From UBA6136 sp044351045 (GTDB lineage Bacteria > Pseudomonadota > Gammaproteobacteria > Methylococcales > Methylococcaceae), in assembly GCA_044351045.1 (NCBI GenBank), contig JBILGM010000007.1:13476-77475 (forward strand): DNA of 64,000 nt, given 5' to 3'. The notes below the pieces were generated by a model, which was not told the DNA's origin, did not search any database, and saw only the letters and a list, made by a program, of their open reading frames with translations. The position numbers were made by a program, and so were the translations under genes. Positions 36,312 through 45,774 of this stretch are shown here, piece by piece (position 1 is the stretch's first letter; the number at the start of each line of letters is the position of its first letter).

Positions 36312-37805
36312 ATGCAGGCGAAAAGCATTCTTGATCGTCGTCGCGCAGGTGTTCTGCTGCACATTACCTCGCTGCCCGGGGGTTATGGTAATGGCGATCT
36401 CGGCCAGGATGCCTATCAATTCATCGATTTTCTGGTGAACTGCGGGATCAGTGTCTGGCAGACTCTGCCGGTCAATCCCACGCACTCCGACGGTTCGCCC
36501 TATCAGTGTCTCTCGGCGCATGCCGGAAACCCGCTGATGATCAACCTTGACTGGCTGGTCGGGCGCGGCTGGCTGGACCAACGGGTGAGGGATCGTTGTG
36601 AGGGGACGCCGCTCGAATACCGAAGCCAGTGTCTTGGTTTTGCTTTCAACGGCTTTACTCAATCCGATGCCGTCAATTCCCCTGAGTACCAGGATTTCAT
36701 TCGGCGGCACCAAGGCTGGCTGGAGGACTTTTCCTTGTTCATGGCCATACGGGGAGAACTGGCCGGTATGGGGTGGCAGGATTGGCCCGCCGAGTTACGT
36801 GATCGCCGGGCTCCAGGGCTGAGGGCGGCCAAAAAGCGATTGGCCCGTTGCGTCGCTCAACTAAACTTTGAGCAGTTCGTGTTCTTCCAGCAATGGCACG
36901 AATTGCGGGCTTACGCCAACAATAGGGGCGTGCTGCTATTTGGCGATATTCCGATCTTCGTGGCCGAAGACAGCGCAGATGTCTGGGCGCGGCAGGGGGA
37001 ATTTGATCTCACACCAGAGGGTCGGCCGCGGGTGGTAGCCGGTGTCCCGCCGGATTATTTTTCCGCCACCGGACAGCGATGGGGTAATCCGCATTACCGC
37101 TGGGATCGTATGCAGGCCAACGGTTTTGATTGGTGGTTGGATCGTTTTAATGGGCAACTTTCACTCTATGACTGGGTTCGCATCGATCACTTCAGAGGCT
37201 TTGAAGCCTTCTGGGAGATTCCTGCAGAATCCGTAACGGCAATGGAGGGCCATTGGGTCAAGGCGCCGGGTGACGCATTGCTTTCCACATTGTTCAACTC
37301 TGCTGAATCCGGCCGATTGCCGCTGATTGCCGAAAATCTGGGAGTCATCACGCCAGAAGTCGAAGCCTTGCGGGAACACTTCGATATACCGGGTATGCTT
37401 ATCTTGCAGTTTGCCTTCGATGGCGGCCCCGAAAATCCCTATCTGCCGCATAATCATACCCCCAACAATGTGGTCTATACCGGCACTCATGATAATGACA
37501 CGACCTTGTCATGGGCTGATGGTTTGTCAGATGAGCAACTTGCACACGTCTATCGGTATCTCGGAAACCCATCGGCCGCCATGCCCGACGTGCTCGTTCA
37601 GAGCGCCCTTGCCTCAGTCGCAAAACTCGCCATTCTGCCTATGCAGGATGTGTTGTCTTTAGGGAGCGGCCACCGGATGAATACGCCGGGAACGATGAGA
37701 GGGAACTGGTGCTGGCGGTTTGCGTGGGACCAACTCTCAGGACAGAGAGTTGCGGACTTGGCTGCAGCTATCCGGCTTTACGGTCGCTTCCCCGACCGGG
37801 GTTGA
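36312..37805 (+). CDS. malQ: 4-alpha-glucanotransferase
   Basis: GH77 disproportionating enzyme (amylomaltase), 497 residues, moving alpha-glucan segments. Motifs: RRAGVLLHITSLPGGYGNGDLG, VDWWLDRFNG-type substrate loop, RIDHFRGFEAFWEIP (nucleophile Asp region), AENLGVITPEVEALR (acid Glu) and YTGTHDNDTT. ATG at 36312 or the GTG immediately before it are the start options; the frame opens a little further up without a ribosome site. It belongs with the glycogen genes. A terminator-like structure follows at 37885-37950. Confidence 0.95.
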   Translation: MQAKSILDRRRAGVLLHITSLPGGYGNGDLGQDAYQFIDFLVNCGISVWQTLPVNPTHSDGSPYQCLSAHAGNPLMINLDWLVGRGWLDQRVRDRCEGTPLEYRSQCLGFAFNGFTQSDAVNSPEYQDFIRRHQGWLEDFSLFMAIRGELAGMGWQDWPAELRDRRAPGLRAAKKRLARCVAQLNFEQFVFFQQWHELRAYANNRGVLLFGDIPIFVAEDSADVWARQGEFDLTPEGRPRVVAGVPPDYFSATGQRWGNPHYRWDRMQANGFDWWLDRFNGQLSLYDWVRIDHFRGFEAFWEIPAESVTAMEGHWVKAPGDALLSTLFNSAESGRLPLIAENLGVITPEVEALREHFDIPGMLILQFAFDGGPENPYLPHNHTPNNVVYTGTHDNDTTLSWADGLSDEQLAHVYRYLGNPSAAMPDVLVQSALASVAKLAILPMQDVLSLGSGHRMNTPGTMRGNWCWRFAWDQLSGQRVADLAAAIRLYGRFPDRG

Positions 37806-37882
37806 GCCATTCAAACTGCGTTTTCGTTGGGAGGGAAGTATCGGCGAAGGGCCATTGATACTTTCTTCGAGCGCTAAATTGT

Positions 37883-37950
37883 AAAAAACCTTGTTGTCCG
37901 TGGTTTACATCGGCAAATGTTCCGATTTAGCCGCTTTTCAACAAGGTTTT
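37883..37950. terminator. Long-loop inverted repeat, likely bidirectional terminator
   Basis: AAAACCTTGTTG (37885-37896) and CAACAAGGTTTT (37939-37950) are perfect 12-base inverse copies. The 42-base loop contains a second small hairpin, ATCGG/CCGAT (37909-37926). On the minus strand the stem ends in six T (to 37883), on the plus strand in four T. It lies between malQ and the convergent 59-residue gene. A short mobile-element remnant is an alternative. Confidence 0.6.
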
Positions 37951-38035
37951 GTAGTGTGGATTAAAGCCTTTTTTATAGTTTTTGGTATGTGGATTGGGTC
38001 CCCAAAAGCCTAAGGATGATGGAGACGGACCAATC

Positions 38036-38215
38036 TTACTTGCCGGCCTTATTTTTTTGTATCTGCTTTTCAACTTCTGCTTTCGATTCCTCGTAAGCAC
38101 CGTTCTGCCAACCGCTGGCCTCGTTTTCTCTGGCCTTCAGCAGGAAAACGCCGATGATGACGGCAACGATCAGGGCGCCAATGTAGAGCCAGAAACTGTC
38201 TTTTTCTTGTTCCAT
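38036..38215 (-). CDS. Small single-pass membrane protein (59 aa)
   Basis: Short gene of 59 codons with a clear GAGG ribosome site 8 bases before the ATG. The protein starts MEQEKDSFW, has one membrane helix (LYIGALIVAVIIGVFLL, residues 10-26), then a hydrophilic tail with many Glu and Lys (ESKAEVEKQIQKNKAGK). Cytoplasm/periplasm orientation is uncertain. No family was recognised. It stands alone in a 1.2 kb gap and is followed by the terminator-like inverted repeat, which supports it as a real transcription unit. Confidence 0.65.
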   Translation of the reverse strand: MEQEKDSFWLYIGALIVAVIIGVFLLKARENEASGWQNGAYEESKAEVEKQIQKNKAGK

Positions 38216-39023
38216 TGTTTATACCTCAACAGACTTTACTGATTATTTTCCGATTGGCATCGATTGCTCAATGACCAACCGCCTTTTAAGAGTAACCGAG
38301 GTTACCGATCGTGACCGGAAGGGGGCCGGGGCGCCCTGTCCTGAATCGCGGGGTCTATTCTATGTGGGTTAACAATCATGTTCAAGTATCTTCATTGACT
38401 TTTTTCGTCTATGGGCAAGTTTCTTTGCGAAGGGGTGAAGTCATCGTTTTGGGTCGGTCTTGGTCCTTAATGGTCTCCATCGCCACGGCGACCGGCTTAA
38501 GGCTGGAACTTTTGGTCTTTGGGGAAGAAAACCGAGATTGAACGGAGGCAATGCTATTCCCAACTCACGTCGAGCATTTACCCACCGTGGTCGAGATTGC
38601 CTTTTTCTGCCGGTTTGGATTAGCCACGCGAGTGTCGAACGTGTCTAGAGATGCTGGACTATCTGAAGTTCTTGCGGCAAGCGCCAGGGATGGAGAACAT
38701 GCTGATCAACAGTGGCAGTCTGCTTTTGGAGGACTGGTTTTCTGTCAGCCGCGAATAAAAAATCGCCTTGGTTGGTGGCGCGCCTTAACAATCCGCTCAA
38801 ACAGTGAAGTTACAAGTCAAGGTCAATTTGATGCTTGGCACCTGAATCGTGTGGGCTGATTAGGCGGAGAGTCGCCGCTTATCAACGTCATTATGGACGA
38901 CTCGCAGCCCCATCGACGTCAAGTCCCTTGATGGTTGGGACTATTACATGTTTGCGTGTAATTGGGGGGAGTGAGCGAATTATCGATCAGTTTTGATGCG
39001 GCAACCTAACTGGCTTCACCCGG
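38216..39023. other. Gene-poor gap, about 800 bases
   Basis: No convincing gene. Codon patterns on both strands look non-coding. One 35-codon ORF at 38651-38758 (MLDYLKFLRQAPGMENML at its start) lacks a ribosome site. A stem CTAAC-x-GG around the ubiB stop (about 39006-39027) may end the ubi transcript, though no T-run follows. The stretch may hold regulatory or decayed sequence; nothing more can be supported. Confidence 0.4.
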
Positions 39024-40658
39024 TTAGACGATGATCCAGGCCATCCCCAGCAGCGTCAAGCCGGCGATGGCAGACAGTGAAGCAAGCATGGGTAGGACAC
39101 CCGCCGCCAGCACCACCGACCCGCAAACCAGAAGCGAACCCCCCGTCACGGCCATTAGCAACCGCCGTTGATTGAAGCGGAGGTCCTGACGCAGCGCATC
39201 CATTTCATGCGACCGAAAGTTAACCGTCAGCTTGCCGTTGGCGGCATCGCTGAGGGCACGGTGCGCGAGCATGGGCATGTCAGGCCAGTGTTGCGCCCAC
39301 AGAGGCAACTCTTCGCGTAATTTGCTCAGGCTGGCCATGGGGCCGAGTTCATCCTTGAACCAGCGTTCGAGGAAGGGCTTGGCCGTTTGCCAGAGGTCCA
39401 GGTCCGGGTAAAGGTCGCGGCCCAGCCCCTCGATATTGAGCAGCGTCTTTTGCAACAGCACCAGTTGTGGCTGGACTTCCATGTCAAATCGGCGAGCCAC
39501 CTGAAAGAGTCGCAGCAGGAGATGGCCGTAGGAAATGTCCTTGAGCGGTTTGTTGAAGATGGGTTCGCAAACGGCGCGGATGGCCGCTTCGAACTCCACT
39601 ACCCGAGTGTCTTTCGGCACCCAGCCCGACTCGATGTGCATCTCCGCGACCCGGCGGTAATTCCGGTTGAAGAACGCCCGGAAATTCTCCGCAATGTAGT
39701 GCTTGTCCTCGAGCGAAATGCTACCGACGATACCAAAATCGACGGCGATATAGCGCGCATCCTTGGTGGCAAAAATATTGCCCGGATGCATGTCGGCGTG
39801 AAACAGACTGTCGCGCAGCACCTGGGTAAAGAAGATCTCGACGCCCCGTTCGGCGAGGGTTTTCAGATTGACACCTTCGCGCTTGAGTTGTGCGACATCG
39901 CCGATCGGAATGCCGGATATGCGTTCCATCACCATGACGTCCCGGCGCGTGTAATCGAAATACACTTTTGGAATGTAGAGCATGTCCGAATCCTCGAACC
40001 GCCGGCGGATCTCCGCGGCATTCGCCGCTTCGCGCACCAAATCTAGCTCATCGAGGATGGTTTTTTCGAATTCGGCGACGACCTCAATGGGTCGCAGACG
40101 TTTGGCCCCTTTCCAGTAACGATCCGCCAAACGGGCCAGCTCAAACAGCAGGCCAAGATCGGTACGAATCCGCTCTTCGATGCCAGGTCGCAGCACCTTG
40201 ACCACGATGGCTTCGCCGCTATGTAGTTGGGCGGTATGCACCTGAGCCACCGAGGCAGAGGCCAGCGGTGTCTCGTCGAATTCGGCAAACAACTCCGACA
40301 CCGGCTTGCCCAGCGCGTGTTCGACAGCTTGACGAGCCTCACTCCCCGGAAACGGAGGAACACGATCCTGGAGCTTGACCAGTTCCTCGGCGATGTCATC
40401 GGGTAACAGATCGCGCCGCGTCGATAGCGTTTGGCCGAATTTGACGAAGATGGGGCCCAGATCTTCCAGCGCCCCACGGATGCGAGCGCCACGGGGAATG
40501 CCTTCGCTCTTCGACTGGCTTCCCGCCATGGTCCCTGCTTTCAAAAGGAGTCGCATCGGGCCAGACAGTTGCTCGAAATCAACCAGTTCGTCTAGACCAT
40601 GTCGCATCAGGACGCTTCTAATATGGCGCAATCGTCTCAGGGTAGCGGGCCGAATCAC
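39024..40658 (-). CDS. ubiB: Ubiquinone biosynthesis kinase-like protein UbiB
   Basis: Atypical ABC1/ADCK-family protein needed for ubiquinone synthesis, 544 residues. The signature KFGQTLSTRRDLLPDD (KxGQ motif), an alanine-rich loop ASASVAQVHTAQL, VKVLRPGI, HADMHPGNIF and VDFGIVG (metal-binding DFG) are all seen, with two C-terminal membrane helices (LLMAVTGGSLLVCGSVV and the last 25 residues). The start overlaps the ubiJ stop by ATGA. Last gene of the ubiE-ubiJ-ubiB run. Confidence 0.95.
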   Translation of the reverse strand: MIRPATLRRLRHIRSVLMRHGLDELVDFEQLSGPMRLLLKAGTMAGSQSKSEGIPRGARIRGALEDLGPIFVKFGQTLSTRRDLLPDDIAEELVKLQDRVPPFPGSEARQAVEHALGKPVSELFAEFDETPLASASVAQVHTAQLHSGEAIVVKVLRPGIEERIRTDLGLLFELARLADRYWKGAKRLRPIEVVAEFEKTILDELDLVREAANAAEIRRRFEDSDMLYIPKVYFDYTRRDVMVMERISGIPIGDVAQLKREGVNLKTLAERGVEIFFTQVLRDSLFHADMHPGNIFATKDARYIAVDFGIVGSISLEDKHYIAENFRAFFNRNYRRVAEMHIESGWVPKDTRVVEFEAAIRAVCEPIFNKPLKDISYGHLLLRLFQVARRFDMEVQPQLVLLQKTLLNIEGLGRDLYPDLDLWQTAKPFLERWFKDELGPMASLSKLREELPLWAQHWPDMPMLAHRALSDAANGKLTVNFRSHEMDALRQDLRFNQRRLLMAVTGGSLLVCGSVVLAAGVLPMLASLSAIAGLTLLGMAWIIV

Positions 40659-41326
40659 GGAGAGGTACCGCCGGGGGTAGAAGGTAAGCGGGGCGCGTTG
40701 AGCGCGGAGTTCACTCGGCTAATGCGGGCGGTCAGCCGGTCCACGTCCGAACGCAGCTTATCGATCTCGGACAGGAGAGCATCCATTTGTGAGCCGTCGG
40801 GTAGCCATCGGGCCTCCTCGCGAAGGTACTCGGAAACATCGGATTGGACTGCAGCCATCGTCTCGCGAGCCCAGTTCTTCCCGGCATCCTTTGCTGCGAG
40901 CAGGGAGTGGGCGAGGTTGGAGCCCAGTAATCGGGAAAAAAGCCTCTGCCCGTCAATGCGCAGGGCTTGGCTGAGCACCTGAAATTGCCGCAGCGACTCG
41001 GCATCGCCGCTGATCAACAGCCCACTGGCCTTCAGGCTTTCCTGTGAGCTGCCTGCCAGTCCCGCCTGGGTAAAGGCCGCCAGATTACCGACGATGGTGA
41101 CGTCGGGGTTTCCACTGATTTTCGTGAAAATCTGGATGTCTTCATCGGTAGGACACAGAAAGAGCGTTTTGCCGAACGGCTCTAGTCGCAGCTCGATAAT
41201 CTGACCAGCCAAGTGTCTCAAAGCGGCCAAACCTTCGTCTGATTTAGCCAGGTGATGCCGGGTCAGTATCCGCAGCGCACGGCTGGCAACATCGGCCGCC
41301 AGCAGGGTTCGCTCCCCCAGGCTCAA
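40655..41326 (-). CDS. ubiJ: Ubiquinone biosynthesis accessory factor UbiJ
   Basis: SCP2-domain lipid-binding protein, 223 residues, which in E. coli helps organise the soluble ubiquinone-synthesis complex with UbiK. The SCP2 part (about residues 30-110: IIELRLEPFGKTLFLCP, DVTIVGNLAAFTQAGL) is followed by a C-terminal helical region ending in a coiled coil (LLSEIDKLRSDVDRLTARIS). Position between ubiE and ubiB, overlapping both by 4 bases, makes the call firm although sequence conservation is low in this family. Confidence 0.9.
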   Translation of the reverse strand: MSLGERTLLAADVASRALRILTRHHLAKSDEGLAALRHLAGQIIELRLEPFGKTLFLCPTDEDIQIFTKISGNPDVTIVGNLAAFTQAGLAGSSQESLKASGLLISGDAESLRQFQVLSQALRIDGQRLFSRLLGSNLAHSLLAAKDAGKNWARETMAAVQSDVSEYLREEARWLPDGSQMDALLSEIDKLRSDVDRLTARISRVNSALNAPRLPSTPGGTSP

Positions 41327-42069
41327 ATCTTGTAGCCCCTATGCACCGCCACGACACCGTGCGTGAGGTTGAAGTATTCACAGCGGTCGAAACCGGCTGC
41401 CTGCATCATCTGCTTGAGGGTTTCCTGATTCGGATGCATGCGAATGCTTTCCGCCAGATAGCGGTAACTTTCCTCGTCGTTGGCCACCAGCTTGCCCATC
41501 AGGGGCAGCAGCTTGAAGGAGTAAAGGTCGTAGGTTTTCTTGAATACCGCGCCCTGGACTTCGGAGAATTCCAGCACGATCAGTCGTCCACCCGGTTTTA
41601 GGACCCGATACATGGATTTCAACGCCTCGTCCTTGTGCGTGACATTGCGCAAACCAAAAGCGATGCAGACGCAGTCGAACGAGTTGTCCGGGAAGGGGAG
41701 CTTTTCCGCGTCGATCTGGGCGAACTCAACGCCGCGGGTGACACCCTCGTCCAGCAGCCGGTCGCGGCCGCGGGTGAGCATTTCGGCATTGATGTCGGAC
41801 AGCACGACCTGGCCCTTTTCGCCGACGCGATCGCGGAACAGGGCGGTCATGTCGCCGGTGCCACCGGCCAGATCCAGTACTTTTTCTCCGTAACGGACAT
41901 GGCTCAGCTGAAGCGCGATGCGCTTCCAGATGCGATGGATGCCCAGCGACATCAGGTCGTTCATCAGGTCGTATTTGCCGGCCACGGAGTCGAAAACCGA
42001 CTTGACCATTCGGGCCTTGTCGCTCTCGGGCACCTGCCGAAAGCCAAAATGAGTCGTGGGATCAGTCAT
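41323..42069 (-). CDS. ubiE: Ubiquinone/menaquinone methyltransferase
   Basis: SAM-dependent C-methyltransferase of quinone synthesis, 248 residues. SVFDSVAGKYDLMNDLMSLGIHRIWK, VLDLAGGTGDMTALFR (SAM-binding), FPDNSFDCVCIAFGLRNVTH and the C-terminal GVVAVHRGYKI match the family; only pieces are quoted. It starts the three-gene ubi segment with ATGA overlaps and follows the DUF971 gene by 54 bases. Confidence 0.96.
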   Translation of the reverse strand: MTDPTTHFGFRQVPESDKARMVKSVFDSVAGKYDLMNDLMSLGIHRIWKRIALQLSHVRYGEKVLDLAGGTGDMTALFRDRVGEKGQVVLSDINAEMLTRGRDRLLDEGVTRGVEFAQIDAEKLPFPDNSFDCVCIAFGLRNVTHKDEALKSMYRVLKPGGRLIVLEFSEVQGAVFKKTYDLYSFKLLPLMGKLVANDEESYRYLAESIRMHPNQETLKQMMQAAGFDRCEYFNLTHGVVAVHRGYKI

Positions 42070-42123
42070 GTTTGGTCTCGTTAATGGCGGTTTTCAGGTT
42101 CGTGGATGGCATGTTGGTGGCGC

Positions 42124-42483
42124 TCAATCCGGGCGAGGCTGGCCGGCCTGTTTCAGCCGTTCCAGATACTCTTCCCAGAGCGCTTGGCGTCTGGAACCCA
42201 GTTCGTAGAGAAATTCCCAAGTGTAAATGCCGGTATTGTGGCCATCGCTAAAGGTGGGACAAATGCCGTAATTGCCGATGGGGCGGATATCGCTGATGCC
42301 GACGTTCTGTTTGCCGACCTGCAAAATCTCCTGGCCGGGTCCATGCCCGCGGACTTCTGCCGAGGGGGAATAGACGCGCATTAGCTCGAAAGGCAGTTCG
42401 AAACGGCAACCGTCCTCAAAGGCGATCTCCAGAACGCGGGATCTCTGGTGCAACGTGATTTCGGTCGGATTGACGGCAGTCAT
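42124..42483 (-). CDS. DUF971-domain protein
   Basis: A 119-residue protein of the DUF971 family, related to the N-terminal domain of gamma-butyrobetaine hydroxylase. Typical parts are PTEITLHQRSRVLEIAFEDG, LPFELMRVYSPSAEV, VGISDIRPIGNYGICPTFSDGH and the GIYTWEFLYELG ending. Members are often next to hslVU and ubi genes, as here (11 bases after hslU). The family is linked to iron-sulfur or molybdenum biology in some reports; its role is not settled. Confidence 0.88.
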   Translation of the reverse strand: MTAVNPTEITLHQRSRVLEIAFEDGCRFELPFELMRVYSPSAEVRGHGPGQEILQVGKQNVGISDIRPIGNYGICPTFSDGHNTGIYTWEFLYELGSRRQALWEEYLERLKQAGQPRPD

Positions 42484-42494
42484 GGGGTACTGAT

Positions 42495-43823
42495 TTAGAG
42501 TATGTAACGGCTCAAGTCTTCGTCGCGGGCGACTTCGCCCAGCTGGCGATCGACATAAGCCGCATCCACGGTGATGGTCTCACCCGCTTTTTCCGGACCG
42601 TCATAGGAAATGGTTTCCAGCAGCCGTTCCAATACGGTATGCAGGCGGCGCGCGCCGATGTTTTCGGTACGTTCGTTCACTTCCCAGCTGATCTCGGCAA
42701 TGCGTGCAATGCCTTCCGGGGCGAAACACAGGCTGACCCCTTCGGTTTTCAGCAAGGCCGCATATTGCTCGGTGAGTGAGGCGTCCGGCTCGGTCAGAAT
42801 GCGGATGAAGTCGGATGCCGCCAGCGCACTCAACTCTACACGGATCGGGAACCGCCCCTGCATTTCGGGAATCAAGTCCGAGGGCTTGGAGAGATGGAAG
42901 GCGCCAGATGCGATAAAAAGGATGTGGTCGGTCTTGACCATGCCGTACTTGGTACTGACGGTGCACCCCTCGACCAATGGCAGTAAATCGCGTTGGACAC
43001 CTTCGCGTGAAACGTCCGGGCCGCCGTGATCACCACGCTTGCAGATCTTGTCGATTTCATCGATGAAAACGATGCCATTCTGCTCGACCGCCTCGACTGC
43101 GCTCAACTTGATGTCATCATCGTTGATCATCTTGTCGGCCTCTTCTTCCTGGAGGGCCCGCAGGGCCTCCTTGACCTTGAGTTTGCGGGTCTTGGTGCGA
43201 TTCGCGTGCAGACTCTGAAACATGTTCTGCAGCTGGTTGCTCATTTCCTCCATGCCCGGCGGCGACATGATTTCCACACCGACTTGGCCCGCGCTCATTT
43301 CGATGTCGATGTCCTTGTCATCCAGATCGCCTTTTTTGAGCTTCTCGCGGAATTTTTGCCGGGTGGGTGACTCTTCCTCACCGGATTCATCGCCGCTCCA
43401 GCCGGGTACTCCAGGCAGCAGAGCGTCTAGCACGCGCTCCTCAGCAGCCACCTCGGCGCGAGATTTCACTTTGTCCATCTCGTCCTGACGCGCCATCTTG
43501 ATGGCGGCATCAATGAGATCGCGAATGATGGATTCGACATCGCGGCCGACATAGCCCACCTCGGTAAACTTAGTGGCTTCGACCTTGATGAAGGGAGCAT
43601 TCGCCAAGCGAGCCAGCCGCCGGGCGATTTCTGTCTTGCCGACACCAGTTGGGCCGATCATCAGGATGTTCTTCGGCGTGATTTCTTCCCGTAGCCCCGG
43701 TTCAATCTGCGATCGCCGCCAGCGATTGCGAAGCGCAATGGCGACCGCACGTTTGGCATCGGCCTGGCCAATGATGTGTTTGTCCAGTTCCTGGACGATT
43801 TCCCGTGGCGTCATCGACGTCAT
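42495..43823 (-). CDS. hslU: HslU ATPase of the HslUV protease
   Basis: AAA+ unfoldase of the two-component HslUV protease, 442 residues. MTPREIVQELDKHIIGQADAKRAVAIALRNRWRR starts it (in part: TPREIV, IIGQ), GPTGVGKTEIARRLA is Walker A, FIDEIDKICKR Walker B, and the C-terminal DLSRYIL docks into HslV. It overlaps the hslV stop by ATGA and leads into DUF971 and the ubi genes. Confidence 0.97.
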   Translation of the reverse strand: MTSMTPREIVQELDKHIIGQADAKRAVAIALRNRWRRSQIEPGLREEITPKNILMIGPTGVGKTEIARRLARLANAPFIKVEATKFTEVGYVGRDVESIIRDLIDAAIKMARQDEMDKVKSRAEVAAEERVLDALLPGVPGWSGDESGEEESPTRQKFREKLKKGDLDDKDIDIEMSAGQVGVEIMSPPGMEEMSNQLQNMFQSLHANRTKTRKLKVKEALRALQEEEADKMINDDDIKLSAVEAVEQNGIVFIDEIDKICKRGDHGGPDVSREGVQRDLLPLVEGCTVSTKYGMVKTDHILFIASGAFHLSKPSDLIPEMQGRFPIRVELSALAASDFIRILTEPDASLTEQYAALLKTEGVSLCFAPEGIARIAEISWEVNERTENIGARRLHTVLERLLETISYDGPEKAGETITVDAAYVDRQLGEVARDEDLSRYIL

Positions 43824-44380
43824 GTTCTGTTCGACTCCGCTGGGATTTCCAGCTCTTCAATGGTGAGGTTGTGATTGGTATAGATGCAGATGTCGCCGGC
43901 AATATGCAGCGACCGCTCGACGACCTCGCGGGCGCCGAGTTCAGTGTTTTCAAGCAAGGCGCGTGCCGCGGATTGGGCAAAAGGGCCACCGGAGCCAATG
44001 GCGATCAGGCCGTTTTCCGGTTCGATGACATCCCCGTTACCGGAGATGATCAGCGATGCCTTGTCGTCCGCCACAGCCAGCAACGCCTCAAGGCGTTGCA
44101 GCATGCGATTAGTCCGCCAGTCCTTGACCAGCTCGACCGCCGCTCGTGTCAGGTTGCCACGCTGCTTTTCCAGCTCGCCCTCGAAGCGCTCGAACAACGT
44201 AAAGGCATCCGCCGTGGCACCGGCGAAACCCGCAAGCACCTTGCCGTGGTAAAGACGCCGCACCTTGCGGGCATTGCCTTTCATAACTGTGTTACCCAGG
44301 GTGACCTGACCATCGCCGCCAATAACGACTTGATTGCCCCGACGCACCGAAACGATTGTCGTGCCGTGAAAGGTTTCCAC
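43820..44380 (-). CDS. hslV: HslV protease subunit
   Basis: Threonine peptidase forming a double hexamer that works with HslU; 186 residues. The sequence METFHGTTIVSVRRGNQVV indicates a short propeptide, with TTIVSVRR exposing the catalytic N-terminal threonine after removal, as in many proteobacteria. GDGQVTLGNTVMKG and IAIGSGGPFAQSAARAL are conserved. First gene of the hslVU-DUF971-ubi run; no clear heat-shock promoter was identified upstream. Confidence 0.97.
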   Translation of the reverse strand: METFHGTTIVSVRRGNQVVIGGDGQVTLGNTVMKGNARKVRRLYHGKVLAGFAGATADAFTLFERFEGELEKQRGNLTRAAVELVKDWRTNRMLQRLEALLAVADDKASLIISGNGDVIEPENGLIAIGSGGPFAQSAARALLENTELGAREVVERSLHIAGDICIYTNHNLTIEELEIPAESNRT

Positions 44381-44506
44381 TAGAAGTGTCCGCTATACCA
44401 AGAAGAATCAAAAGGCCGGGGATTGTACCGCATCGGCTTGATCGCGCGCGGGCCAGTTACAATACTTGGACTTGCCTGAATCATCGTCTAATGATTGGAA
44501 TTTGCC

Positions 44507-45706
44507 ATGGCTGATTTGCCTTTGCTGCGACTCAAAAAGAATGAAGACCGCCGCCTCCGAGGCGGACATTTATGGGTGTTCAGCAATGAGGTGGACATTG
44601 CCGCGACGCCGTTGAAAGGCTTTTCACCCGGCGATCTGGCCATCATCGAGAACGCAAAGGGTGAGCCGCTGGGCACAGCCTACGTCAATCCTGAATCGCT
44701 CATCGCCGCCCGCATTCTGGTGCGGGATGTCCGCAAGCCCATCAATCGGGATTTCTTCACCCAGCGGCTGGAGCGCGCACTGGCCCTGCGCGACTGGGCC
44801 TATGGTGAGCCCTACTATCGGTTGATTTATGGCGAAAGCGATGGCCTGCCCGGGCTGGTCATCGACCGTTTTGGCGATGTCTTTGTCCTGCAGACCAATA
44901 CGGCCGGTATGGAGCGGCTGCAGGACACTATCATCGAGGCCTTGGAAAAAATGTTTTCGCCACGAGCGGTCGCCATCCGTAATACCTCCGGCCTGCGGGC
45001 ATTAGAGGGACTGGATTGTTATTCGCGTCTCGCAGCCGGCCAGCTGGATGGCCGGGTGGAAATCAGGGAGAACGGCGCCCAGTTTCTGATTGATCCGCTG
45101 GAGGGTCAGAAAACCGGCTGGTTCTTCGATCATCGCGACAACCGGGCCGCACTGGCCCCTTGGTGCGCGGGCAAGCGGGTGCTGGACCTTTTCGCCTACA
45201 CCGGTGCCTGGAGCCTCCCCGCCGCCTTGGCGGGTGCGGCCAGTGTGGAGTGTGTTGACGCCTCCGCTCCCGCGTTGGACGTGGCCGCCGAGAATGCCCG
45301 GCTCAACGGCGTGGCGGACCGTCTCGCCTATAATTGCGCAGACGTTTTCGACTTTTTGAAACAGGCGAGGGAAGAACGGCGCCATTACGATGTGATCGTT
45401 CTGGACCCGCCCGCCTTCATCAAGAGGAAGAAGGATGTTGCCAACGGGCTGGAAGCCTACCGTCGGCTGAACCAGGCAGCGCTGCAGGTCCTGTCACCGG
45501 GCGGCCTGCTGGTGTCTGCCTCCTGTTCATTTCACCTGTCACGCGAAAGTCTGCATGATTTACTGCGCGCCTCCGCGAGGCATCTCGACCGGCATATGGT
45601 GTTTCTGGCGCGCGGCGGTCAAGCGGCTGATCATCCAGTGCATCCCGCCATCCCCGAGACCGACTATCTCAAGGCCTTTTTCTGTCGGGTCGGGCCGAGC
45701 CTCTGA
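44507..45706 (+). CDS. Class I SAM-dependent rRNA methyltransferase (RlmI-like)
   Basis: Methyltransferase of 399 residues with an N-terminal PUA domain (LRLKKNEDRRLRGGHLWVFSNEV) and a Rossmann domain, the layout of RlmI, which makes 5-methylcytosine 1962 in 23S rRNA. VLDLFAYTGAWSLPAALAGA is the SAM-binding loop, VIVLDPPAFIKRKKD the catalytic-type motif, and SCSFHLSRESL holds the family cysteine. ATG 44507 is chosen over a TTG four codons earlier. It is divergent from hslV. Confidence 0.9.
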   Translation: MADLPLLRLKKNEDRRLRGGHLWVFSNEVDIAATPLKGFSPGDLAIIENAKGEPLGTAYVNPESLIAARILVRDVRKPINRDFFTQRLERALALRDWAYGEPYYRLIYGESDGLPGLVIDRFGDVFVLQTNTAGMERLQDTIIEALEKMFSPRAVAIRNTSGLRALEGLDCYSRLAAGQLDGRVEIRENGAQFLIDPLEGQKTGWFFDHRDNRAALAPWCAGKRVLDLFAYTGAWSLPAALAGAASVECVDASAPALDVAAENARLNGVADRLAYNCADVFDFLKQAREERRHYDVIVLDPPAFIKRKKDVANGLEAYRRLNQAALQVLSPGGLLVSASCSFHLSRESLHDLLRASARHLDRHMVFLARGGQAADHPVHPAIPETDYLKAFFCRVGPSL

Positions 45707-45774
45707 TGGCGCCAGGCCCCTTCGCAGCCTTGTGTGTTCGGGCTGATATCGCCGTCACCCCGGCCTGATCCAGA

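Noticed and set aside
38551..38859. 102-codon ORF in the gap after the 59-residue gene
   Set aside because: No ribosome site, no family pattern, and codon use unlike coding neighbours.
44400..44490. Possible promoter TTGATC/TACAAT before the rRNA methyltransferase gene
   Set aside because: Spacing is only 14 bases, too short for sigma70.
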